Positions 1 to 5,797 of a stretch of DNA of 9,600 nt are shown piece after piece. Both the position numbers and the translations under genes were made by a program. The notes under the pieces are model-generated. The model worked only from the letters and a program-made list of their open reading frames with translations, had not been told where the DNA came from and did no database searches. Source of the stretch: CAVPLM01 sp964497095 (GTDB lineage Bacteria > Actinomycetota > Thermoleophilia > RBG-16-64-13); the NCBI GenBank assembly GCA_964497095.1, contig CAZCCL010000099.1, positions 1 to 9,600 on the forward strand, in the 5' to 3' direction. How positions within the stretch are numbered: the stretch's first letter is position 1; each line of letters starts with the position of its first letter.

Positions 1-16
1 CCATACACGAAACGTA

Positions 17-52
17 TTCAGGATTAGTTCAGGAAAGTCGTGCCAATATACT
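17..52 (+). promoter_or_regulatory. Candidate promoter with an 11-bp-spaced direct repeat
   Basis: A TATACT hexamer at 47-52 matches the -10 consensus at 5 of 6 positions. The hexamer 17 bp upstream (TTAGTT, 24-29) is a poor -35. Overlapping that weak -35 are two identical TTCAGGA heptamers (17-23 and 28-34) whose starts are exactly 11 bp apart. OmpR/PhoB-type regulators are known to bind direct repeats with about this period, often over a poor -35. It is inferred, not shown, that the regulator encoded at 424 binds here. The distance to that gene is long. Confidence 0.35.
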
Positions 53-153
53 GCCATGGAGTCACACAGCATTGCTCAACCCCCCTCCTGAGCTGTGGCC
101 CCAACCCTGTCCGGTGGATGTTGGACCCGACCGGGGCGAAACACCACCACGCC

Positions 154-213
154 CACACGGCGGAGACGGCGTTAGCGGCGTCCGGCAAGGCCGGGCGCCG
201 CGCCCGCCGTGTG
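154..213 (+). repeat. 10-bp inverted repeat enclosing nested hairpins
   Basis: CACACGGCGG (154-163) and CCGCCGTGTG (204-213) are perfect reverse complements, 40 bp apart. The enclosed sequence can fold further: GACG/CGTC at 165-168 and 179-182 around a small GC/GC extension, CCGGC/GCCGG at 182-186 and 190-194, or the competing CGGGCG/CGCCCG at 192-197 and 201-206. The result would be a closed multi-branch structure. No T-run follows, so a classical intrinsic terminator is not indicated. It might be a structured leader, a U-tail-less terminator of an upstream gene, or chance in GC-rich DNA. Confidence 0.4.
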
Positions 214-302
214 ACTCTCACTAGGATTCCATAAATCTGCGCCTGTTTGCGCGTCCTCTGGTTCCTGCCGTGTCCTCTGCTTGCTCCTGGCGATAGCCAC
301 TC

Positions 303-331
303 GCGTCGAAGCTCGCCAGCAGCTTCGACGC
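303..331 (+). repeat. Perfect 11-bp hairpin
   Basis: GCGTCGAAGCT (303-313) and AGCTTCGACGC (321-331) are exact reverse complements around a 7-nt loop. The right arm runs into the first copy of the 23-bp direct repeat, so hairpin and repeat share sequence. No T-tract follows. It could be a regulator-binding palindrome or an RNA stem in the leader. Confidence 0.5.
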
Positions 332-401
332 TTGCCCGGGGCCGCGTTCCCTCTTCCTTCTCCCGACCACTTCCCGCGTCGACGCTTGCCCGGAGCCGCG
401 T
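325..401 (+). repeat. 23-bp direct repeat, two copies 54 bp apart
   Basis: The copy at 325-347 and the copy at 379-401 share the core CGACGCTTGCCCGG and differ at a single base (G or A at position 15 of the repeat). The second copy ends 22 bp before the regulator ATG. Two near-identical copies just upstream of a transcription-factor gene suggest either an autoregulatory site or a small local duplication. Confidence 0.5.
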
Positions 402-423
402 GGCGGGCGATACTACGGACACC

Positions 424-1092
424 ATGATGGAGTTGCGCATCTTCGTTCTGGAAGACGAACCTCAGATGCGCTCCTTGCTGGTCCGCGGTCTGCGCGAGGA
501 GGGCTACGAGGTGCAAGGCTACGCCACGGGCTCCGAACTGCTGCGCAAGCTGGCCGAAGCTACGCCGGACCTCTTCGTCATCGACATAGGGCTGCCGGAT
601 ACCGACGGGCGCGACGTATGCCAGGCCATCAGGGCTCAGGGGGTGTCGGCCCCGGTGCTGTTCCTGACAGCCCGCGATTCTCTGCCGGACCGTCTTTCAG
701 GCTTCCGGGTGGGGGGAGATGACTACCTCACCAAGCCCTTCGCCTTCGCCGAATTGCTGGCCCGGTTGGAAGCTCTCACTCGGCGGAGCCACGCGGAACG
801 TGTGGTCCAAGCCGGTGGCCTCACTCTCGATCCTGCCAAGCACGCTGTCTCGTGCGGGAACGAGACTGTGCCCCTCACTCCCACCGAGTTCCGCCTGTTG
901 GCCAAGTTGGCCGCCGCTCCGGGGGAAGCGATACGGAGAAAGGCTTTGATAGAGACCGCCTGGCCTCACGGGGCCATCGTCTACGACAACACTCTGGACG
1001 CCTACATCGCTCGTCTGAGGCGTAAGGTGTGCTCGCTACCCGGGGCACCGCAGATCGTGACCGTGCGTGGCGTCGGCTACTCGCTCCGATGA
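424..1092 (+). CDS. OmpR/PhoB-family response regulator
   Basis: Cytoplasmic DNA-binding response regulator of 222 residues. The receiver domain (about 4-115) has the acidic pocket E10/D11/E12, phospho-acceptor D54 in VIDIGLPD, T82 in FLTARD and K104 in the LTKPF switch, all the residues needed for phosphorylation. The C-terminal winged helix (about 128-222) has the family pattern LTPTEFRLL, a DNTLDAYIARLRRKV recognition region and the terminal VRGVGYSLR. The start was set at ATG 424, which places the first beta strand directly after the start as in relatives; ATG 427 is equally possible. No strong Shine-Dalgarno is visible. GTG 400 (preceded by GGAG only 4 nt away) and a TTG at 247 would add low-complexity residues and are less likely. 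The cognate kinase is probably the gene starting at 1220. Targets cannot be read from sequence; autoregulation is plausible given the upstream repeats. Confidence 0.95.
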   Translation: MMELRIFVLEDEPQMRSLLVRGLREEGYEVQGYATGSELLRKLAEATPDLFVIDIGLPDTDGRDVCQAIRAQGVSAPVLFLTARDSLPDRLSGFRVGGDDYLTKPFAFAELLARLEALTRRSHAERVVQAGGLTLDPAKHAVSCGNETVPLTPTEFRLLAKLAAAPGEAIRRKALIETAWPHGAIVYDNTLDAYIARLRRKVCSLPGAPQIVTVRGVGYSLR

Positions 1093-1175
1093 AGACGGCG
1101 GGTGTCAACCGTCTGCCTTGGGGCCCGCGCGGTGCGGGGTGCCCGGTCCGGGTGAGGTCTGTCAAGCGGAGACGG

Positions 1176-1231
1176 TCGTGAGGCGTGCATCGTGAGACGT
1201 TCGTCGTGAGGCATCGGCTGTGACGCGTGCC
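1176..1231 (+). repeat. Four 14-bp tandem repeats across the kinase start
   Basis: Units begin at 1176, 1190, 1204 and 1218, exactly 14 bp apart: TCGTGAGGCGTGCA, TCGTGAGACGTTCG, TCGTGAGGCATCGG and the more diverged CTGTGACGCGTGCC. The first three share TCGTGAG exactly. The third supplies the GAGG Shine-Dalgarno and the fourth contains the GTG start codon, so the array is part of the translation initiation region. It may be a small tandem duplication that created the ribosome site, or a binding array. Confidence 0.6.
1208..1211 (+). promoter_or_regulatory. Ribosome binding site for the histidine kinase
   Basis: GAGG lies 8 nt before GTG 1220. The internal ATG at 1241 (residue 8) has only pyrimidine-rich sequence before it. 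This spacing is the reason for choosing the GTG start. Confidence 0.5.
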
Positions 1232-2581
1232 TTCTCCCGTATGGGCGTGCGCGACCGCCTGTTGCTGGCGGTCCTCGCCACGGTAGCTGTGGCCCTCGTG
1301 ACCATGACCGTGGCCTTCAACCTGGTGCTTGCCACCAGTCTGGCCTCCGACGCGGACCAGCGGCTCCAGGCGATGGTCGACGACCAGAGCAAGAGCATCA
1401 CGATAGCGAATGGGCAGGTGAGTCTGCCCCGGCCGACCGGGGACATCAAGCAGCTTGGCTCTCAGGTGTGGGTGTTCGTCGGTGGCATCACTGTCTCCGC
1501 TCCGGCGGTCGAGCCCACCATCGCGGAAGCGGCCAAAGCGCTCGACGGTCAACCGGCTCAGTTCACCGATATCCCGGACTACGAAGTGCGCCTCTACGGC
1601 GTGCCCCTGTACAACGAAGGGGAACGTATCGGCACAATAGTGGCGGGATTGTCCATGACTTCCTACAACCGCACCCAGCAGGTGACCCTGGTGGGCACGG
1701 TCGCCTTCACGGCAGTGCTCCTGGTCATAGTCGGGTTCGCCGGGCGCTGGGTGCTGAACGCCGCCTTCCGGCCGGTGATGAAGATGACCGCCGAGGCCGA
1801 AGCCTGGAGCACGGAGGACCTCGACCGCCGTTTCGACATGGGAGAGCCTCACGACGAGGTGACCCAGTTGGCCCACACGCTGGACGGCATGCTCGATCGT
1901 CTGGCCGCCAGTCTGCGCCGGGAACAGCGGTTCTCGGCTGAAGTTTCGCACCAGCTGCGGACCCCTGTGGCCAAGATCAAGACGGAGGCCGAACTTGCCC
2001 TTCGTCGCGAGCGCGATCCCGAGTACTACCAAGAGGCACTGGGCTCGGTCCTCCACAGCGCCGATCAGATGGCCCGGACGGTGGAGGCTCTGCTGGCCGC
2101 AGCCCAGGAGGGGGGCAGCTTGGCCCGGGGTCGCGCCGATGTATGGCAGGTGTTGGCTGATGTGGTGAGCTCCATCGGCGTGCTGGCAGACGAGCACGAG
2201 GTGGAAGTGAGGGTCCAACCGCCGGCCCGGAACCTACGGGTGGGGGTGGAGCGGGACATCGCCGTGCAGATCCTCCGCCCGGTCGTGGAGAACGCCTGCC
2301 GGTTCGCGGAGGCCGAGGTGCTTCTGGGGGCTTCTCGCAACGGCAAAGAGGTGTATTTCTTGGTGGAGGACGATGGTCCGGGGGTCACCGAGGAGGAGAA
2401 GGAGCGCATCTTCGAGCCGGGAGTGCGGGGCAGCGCGTCGGAGAACAAGACTTCTGGGTCCCGGGGCTCGGGCTTGGGTCTGCCTCTGGCCCGACGCCTG
2501 GCCCGGGCGGCCTCCGGAGACGTTGAAGTGGGACCGGGGGAGCTAGGGGCGCGGTTCGTCGTGCGGTTGCCGAGCGGGTAG
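1220..2581 (+). CDS. Membrane sensor histidine kinase (HAMP-HisKA-HATPase)
   Basis: A 453-residue sensor kinase expected to sense an external signal, autophosphorylate and pass phosphate to D54 of the regulator encoded just upstream. TM1 spans about 14-39, an extracytoplasmic sensor of about 115 residues follows, and TM2 spans about 155-177. A HAMP linker (about 178-232) leads to the dimerisation helix with phospho-acceptor H244 in SHQLRTP. The ATPase domain shows N-box N358 (VVENAC), the G1 box DDGPGV (384-389), IFEPG (397-401) and the G2 box GSGLGLPLA (416-424). The start is GTG 1220, supported by GAGG; ATG 1241 would shorten it by 7 residues. Unlike many regulator/kinase pairs the genes do not overlap: 127 bp separate them, so extra control of kinase expression is possible. 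H+1 is Gln rather than the usual acidic residue. The sensor domain is not recognised, so the ligand is unknown. Confidence 0.93.
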   Translation: MTRAFSRMGVRDRLLLAVLATVAVALVTMTVAFNLVLATSLASDADQRLQAMVDDQSKSITIANGQVSLPRPTGDIKQLGSQVWVFVGGITVSAPAVEPTIAEAAKALDGQPAQFTDIPDYEVRLYGVPLYNEGERIGTIVAGLSMTSYNRTQQVTLVGTVAFTAVLLVIVGFAGRWVLNAAFRPVMKMTAEAEAWSTEDLDRRFDMGEPHDEVTQLAHTLDGMLDRLAASLRREQRFSAEVSHQLRTPVAKIKTEAELALRRERDPEYYQEALGSVLHSADQMARTVEALLAAAQEGGSLARGRADVWQVLADVVSSIGVLADEHEVEVRVQPPARNLRVGVERDIAVQILRPVVENACRFAEAEVLLGASRNGKEVYFLVEDDGPGVTEEEKERIFEPGVRGSASENKTSGSRGSGLGLPLARRLARAASGDVEVGPGELGARFVVRLPSG

Positions 2582-2589
2582 GAGGTCGG

Positions 2590-2634
2590 GGCGCGAGGCG
2601 CCGCGGCAACGGGCGGCACGGGGAGTCTCGCGCC
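2590..2634. terminator. Possible terminator between convergent kinase and glgP
   Basis: GGCGCGAG (2590-2597) and CTCGCGCC (2627-2634) are perfect reverse complements, and GCCGC/GCGGC (2600-2604 and 2613-2617) can pair inside the loop. It lies in the 73-bp gap between two convergent stop codons, where a bidirectional terminator is expected. No U-tract is present on either strand, so the call rests on position and symmetry only. Confidence 0.35.
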
Positions 2635-2654
2635 GTTCCCTGGAGGCGACGCTG

Positions 2655-5630
2655 CTAGCGGTACCAGAGGATGTGATTCTCCTCTAGCGGCACCGACACT
2701 TCCGGGTGCCACGGCACCACTCGGGGTGTGTAATCGCTGATGGGCCGGATGGCGGGCACGGCGGCTCTGTAGGTGTAGATGCCTGCGCGCGGGCCATCCT
2801 TCTTAGCACGCCGCTTCTCGGGCGTCATCAGGTGTATCTCGGGAGGCGTGACCCCGATCGCGCCGGGCAGCAGGCATGCGCCGGGTAGGATCGCGCCGTC
2901 CGAGGGACCGCCGCGCCTCTCCTCCTCGATGATCCACTGCGAGCCGGCGGGAATGGTGCTCTCGATAGGCTCCGCATACAGCTCCACGTGGACCGCCTCG
3001 GGTGGGACGGTGCCGAGCCTGAGCTTGACCGTGAAGGCGTGGGTACTGCCCCTGCTCCCGGCGGTAGGGGCGACCTCGACTGAGACAAACTCTATCTCGC
3101 TCCAATGCCGGTCGAGCATCGTACGCCAGGCCTCGATGGCGGCCGGTGAGCCGGGGACGGCGAGTGAACCGGGGGCGGCTGTTGAAGGTGGCGCGGCCGC
3201 TGATTCCTGCGTGGCCGGGGAACCCTGAGCGGCGCGGGAGCCCCGCCCCCGGCCGCCACCGGCGCCAGCCGCCGATCGGGCTCGGAGAGTAGCGGCAGCG
3301 GGAAGATAGTATCGATCCAGGTAGTCCTGCATCATGCGGTTCGTAGAGAAATAGGGGGCCAGGCAGGACATGCTCTCGCGCACCCGAGCGATCCAACGGC
3401 GGGGGATCCCCTGCTCGTCCCGGTCGTAGAACTCCGGGATGATCTCGTTCTCGAGCAGATCGTAGAGACGCTCGGCCTCGATCGCATCCCACGCCGGGTC
3501 GGCGTCGTGCTCCAGCCCGTCGCCCAGGGCCCAACCCACGTCGGGAGCGTAGGCCTCGGCCCACCAGCCGTCGAGCTCGGACAGGTTCAGACCGCCGTTG
3601 GCCAGCACCTTCATACCACTGGTGCCGCTGGCTTCCCAGGGACGGCGAGGAGTGTTGATCCACAGATCGACCCCGTGGACCAGATGTTCCGCCACCCCCA
3701 TGTCGTAGTCGACAAGGAAGATCACATGGGGGCGAACGTCGCAGCGGCCTATGAACTCCGTCCACTGCCTGATCATCGCCTTGCCTTCGGCGTCCGCCGG
3801 ATGAGCCTTGCCGGCCAGGACCAGCTGGACTTTGCTCTCGACCCCACACAGCATGCGTTCCAGGCGATCCGGGTCGTGGAGGAGCAGGTTGACCCGTTTG
3901 TAGCTTGTGAAACGGCGGGCGAAGCCGAGGGTAAGCACGCCCGGCTCGCAAAGGCAGCTGATATCCGACCCCAGACTCTCGAGGCTGCCGGCGACGGCCC
4001 CTTGTCGGGCGACATGCTCACGGGCCACGGTGATGAGCTTCCGCCGATTGGAGTCGCGGAACGCCCACAGCTCCTCATCGCCGGCCTGGCGGATGAGATC
4101 TCCCAGTCCCTCCAGACCGTGAAGCCAGCGGTCCTTACCGCAGCACTTGGTCCAGAGGGCGTCCGCCTCCTCGGAGTCCCAAGAGGGGACGTGGATGCCG
4201 TTGGTGACGTGACCCACCGGGACCTCACGCTGCGGCCAACGGGGGAACAAAGGCTGGAAGAGCGTCCGGCTCACTTCTCCGTGCAGGCGGCTGACGCCGT
4301 TGACGGCGCCGCTGCCCCGGATAGCGAGGTAGGCCATGTTGAACGTCTCCGCGTCCGGACATTGTCCCAATGCGAGCAGTCGCTCCATGCTGATGCCGAG
4401 GTCGTCCGCGTAGTCTGCGAGATACTCGGTCACCAGCTTTGGCGGAAAACGGTCGAATCCAGCGTCCACGGGGGTATGGGTGGTAAAAAGGTTCCCGGCT
4501 CTCGTGGCGGTGAGAGACTCTTCGAAAGTGACTCCCTTGTCCTGCATGTGACAACGGGCCCGTTCCAGGACGGCGAGTGCGGCATGCCCCTCGTTGAGGT
4601 GGCACACCTCGGGCTCGATATCCAGTTCGCGCAGCAACCGCCAGCCGCCGATTCCCAGGATCATCTCCTGTTGGATGCGCATCTCGGGTCCGTCGCCATA
4701 AAGCTCGCTGGTGATACCCCTGTCGGCCGGGCTGTTCGCCAGATCGTTCGCGTCGAGCAGGTAGAGCTTGACCCGCCCTGCATTGACCTCCCAGATGCGC
4801 AGGTGGACCGTACGCCTGGGGAACTGAAGGTCGACGCTCACCCACTCGCCGTCCGCGTCCCGGAGAGGCATGATGGGCAGTTGCCCAGGATCGTTGAAAG
4901 GGAAGAACTCTATCTGGTTGCCGGCGGCGTCGAGCGCCTGCCGGAAGTAGCCCTGCTGCCAGAGTAGCCCCACCCCTACCACGGGGACACCGAGGTCGCT
5001 GGCGGCCTTGAGATAATCGCCGGCCAGGATGCCCAGACCGCCGCTATAGATGGGCAGGGCCTCGCTCAAGCCGAACTCCATGCTGAAGTAGGCGACGGTG
5101 CCGAGGGGCGGGCCCGCGGCCATGCCCGAGGCCGAGACGGCAGGCGCGGCTCCGTCTGCGGCGCTCGCCTCGCTTGGAGCTCCGGCTGCGGGTGGCACGG
5201 CCGCCTCGGGGGAACTCAAGACTGGGCCGACGCCCCCCCGGCGAGGGTCGACCGGTGAAGCCGGTTTGCTCTGACTCTCGGGTGCTGGAGACCGAGTCTT
5301 GCGAGGCGCGCCGGCCGCGGCTTGATCGGAGGCCCCATACGTCTGAGTGAACCAACTAGGGGCGTCGAGGCTCTCGCGCCGCGCCCGCAGGTGCCGTTCG
5401 ACCAGCTGTAGGAAAACGGGGTCGGCGGCGAACTCCTCCAGCCGGGTCTGGGCGATGGTTTGCAGGATGTGCCAGGGGTTGTGGGTAGCCTCCCACAGTT
5501 CTGGCGCCAATCGCTTCCACAACTCGTCGGAGGAGTGGCTCCACGACCAGCGCATGTCCAGGGCCAGATCCAGCAGGCCTGTGAGCGGCTCGGGCACCGT
5601 GGGTAGTGCGTAGCGGGGCTGGGCGGTCAT
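2655..5630 (-). CDS. glgP: Alpha-glucan (glycogen/maltodextrin) phosphorylase, GT35 short-form type
   Basis: A 991-residue PLP enzyme that phosphorolyses terminal alpha-1,4-glucosyl units to glucose-1-phosphate in the cytoplasm. Residues about 10-100 resemble the DUF3417 N-terminal region of this phosphorylase subfamily (LALDMRWSWSHSSDELW). The catalytic part (about 177-780) shows YFSMEFGLSEALPIYSGGLG, THTPVDAGFDRF (H385), GHVTNGIHVPSW, RRFTSYKR (R573 and K578, equivalent to the phosphate-site Arg/Lys of muscle phosphorylase), AGKAHP, and EASGTSGMK with K674 as the PLP lysine. A beta-rich C-terminal region (about 833-991) ends in the family-typical HILWYR. ATG 5630 is preceded by GGAGG with 6-nt spacing. 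It is long for the subfamily because of two Ala/Pro/Ser/Gly-rich stretches, about 101-176 and 785-832. It is divergent from malQ, its functional partner. The open frame continues upstream to 6227 but that part overlaps malQ and is spurious. Confidence 0.95.
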   Translation of the reverse strand: MTAQPRYALPTVPEPLTGLLDLALDMRWSWSHSSDELWKRLAPELWEATHNPWHILQTIAQTRLEEFAADPVFLQLVERHLRARRESLDAPSWFTQTYGASDQAAAGAPRKTRSPAPESQSKPASPVDPRRGGVGPVLSSPEAAVPPAAGAPSEASAADGAAPAVSASGMAAGPPLGTVAYFSMEFGLSEALPIYSGGLGILAGDYLKAASDLGVPVVGVGLLWQQGYFRQALDAAGNQIEFFPFNDPGQLPIMPLRDADGEWVSVDLQFPRRTVHLRIWEVNAGRVKLYLLDANDLANSPADRGITSELYGDGPEMRIQQEMILGIGGWRLLRELDIEPEVCHLNEGHAALAVLERARCHMQDKGVTFEESLTATRAGNLFTTHTPVDAGFDRFPPKLVTEYLADYADDLGISMERLLALGQCPDAETFNMAYLAIRGSGAVNGVSRLHGEVSRTLFQPLFPRWPQREVPVGHVTNGIHVPSWDSEEADALWTKCCGKDRWLHGLEGLGDLIRQAGDEELWAFRDSNRRKLITVAREHVARQGAVAGSLESLGSDISCLCEPGVLTLGFARRFTSYKRVNLLLHDPDRLERMLCGVESKVQLVLAGKAHPADAEGKAMIRQWTEFIGRCDVRPHVIFLVDYDMGVAEHLVHGVDLWINTPRRPWEASGTSGMKVLANGGLNLSELDGWWAEAYAPDVGWALGDGLEHDADPAWDAIEAERLYDLLENEIIPEFYDRDEQGIPRRWIARVRESMSCLAPYFSTNRMMQDYLDRYYLPAAATLRARSAAGAGGGRGRGSRAAQGSPATQESAAAPPSTAAPGSLAVPGSPAAIEAWRTMLDRHWSEIEFVSVEVAPTAGSRGSTHAFTVKLRLGTVPPEAVHVELYAEPIESTIPAGSQWIIEEERRGGPSDGAILPGACLLPGAIGVTPPEIHLMTPEKRRAKKDGPRAGIYTYRAAVPAIRPISDYTPRVVPWHPEVSVPLEENHILWYR
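3135..3278 (-). repeat. Low-complexity linker coding sequence in glgP (C-terminal side)
   Basis: Encodes residues about 785-832, a Gly/Arg then Ala/Pro/Ser/Gly-rich stretch joining the catalytic core to the terminal beta-rich region. The motif GSPA or GSLA recurs (GSPATQ, PGSLAV, PGSPAA), the last two being an 18-bp imperfect tandem repeat in DNA. Likely a flexible, expandable linker. Confidence 0.6.
5103..5330 (-). repeat. Low-complexity insert coding sequence in glgP (N-terminal side)
   Basis: Encodes residues about 101-176, almost entirely Ala, Pro, Ser, Gly with scattered Lys/Arg/Glu, between the DUF3417-like region and the start of the catalytic core at TVAYFSMEFG. It is predicted disordered. 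No motif within it is recognised. Confidence 0.6.
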
Positions 5631-5797
5631 CGCGGGCCTCCGGAGGGCGGCTTGCGGGCTGGGATGACTGAGACGGCCGGTGCCGATGGATTGGCCTCGT
5701 ATCCCCGAGCATGGTGGCGCACGAGGTCTCTCAACCACGGAGCTTCGCGGTTGGAAGAGTCCCGGAGCGCTAGGTCGGGTAACCTGGTCACAGGACG
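5631..5797. promoter_or_regulatory. Divergent glgP-malQ promoter region with imperfect palindrome
   Basis: These 167 bp must hold both promoters. No convincing -35/-10 pair was found for either direction. The clearest element is an imperfect palindrome: CAACCACG (5732-5739) and CGCGGTTG (5746-5753) pair at 7 of 8 positions around a 6-bp centre, and CTCT/AGAG (5728-5731 and 5756-5759) extend the symmetry after a 2-nt offset. It sits centrally, about 45 bp before the malQ ATG and 100 bp before the glgP ATG, a reasonable place for a shared operator. LacI-type repressors often control maltodextrin genes in actinobacteria, but no regulator of that type is in this window. Confidence 0.45.
5637..5641 (-). 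promoter_or_regulatory. Ribosome binding site of glgP
   Basis: GGAGG on the minus strand, 6 nt before ATG 5630. It fixes the glgP start and excludes the roughly 200-residue upstream extension of the open frame, which would overlap malQ. Confidence 0.8.

Larger units (their letters stand above)
1..423. other. Gene-free, repeat-rich leader upstream of the response regulator
   Basis: No reading frame here looks like a protein: the short open frames on both strands are Arg/Pro/Ala-rich, as expected from GC-rich noncoding DNA. Base composition shifts from AT-richer at 1-60 to very GC-rich at 120-215. It contains a candidate promoter (17-52), a large inverted repeat enclosing smaller hairpins (154-213), an 11-bp hairpin (303-331) and a 23-bp direct repeat (325-347 and 379-401). 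If the promoter near the left edge is real, most of this would be a roughly 365-nt untranslated leader of the regulator gene. It could equally be the tail and terminator of an upstream gene outside the window. Confidence 0.6.

Noticed and set aside
56..91. Possible 11-codon leader peptide (MESHSIAQPPS) just after the candidate promoter
   Set aside because: No Shine-Dalgarno and no run of regulatory codons; short frames like this arise easily by chance.
247..423. Upstream TTG extension of the response regulator
   Set aside because: It would add 59 Ser/Arg/Pro-rich residues before a receiver domain that normally starts at the first residues, and it covers the repeat elements.
1093..1175. Possible terminator or attenuator between regulator and kinase genes
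   Set aside because: Only 5-bp stems (GACGG/CCGTC and CCCGG/CCGGG) without a T-tract are visible, too weak to call.
875..2218. Long minus-strand open frame (447 codons) opposite the regulator and kinase genes
   Set aside because: It overlaps two clear genes, its translation is His/Gly/Arg-rich without any domain pattern, and long antisense frames are expected in GC-rich coding DNA.
3507..4967. Plus-strand open frame (486 codons) opposite glgP
   Set aside because: It is the antisense of a conserved catalytic domain; no family motif or ribosome site supports it.
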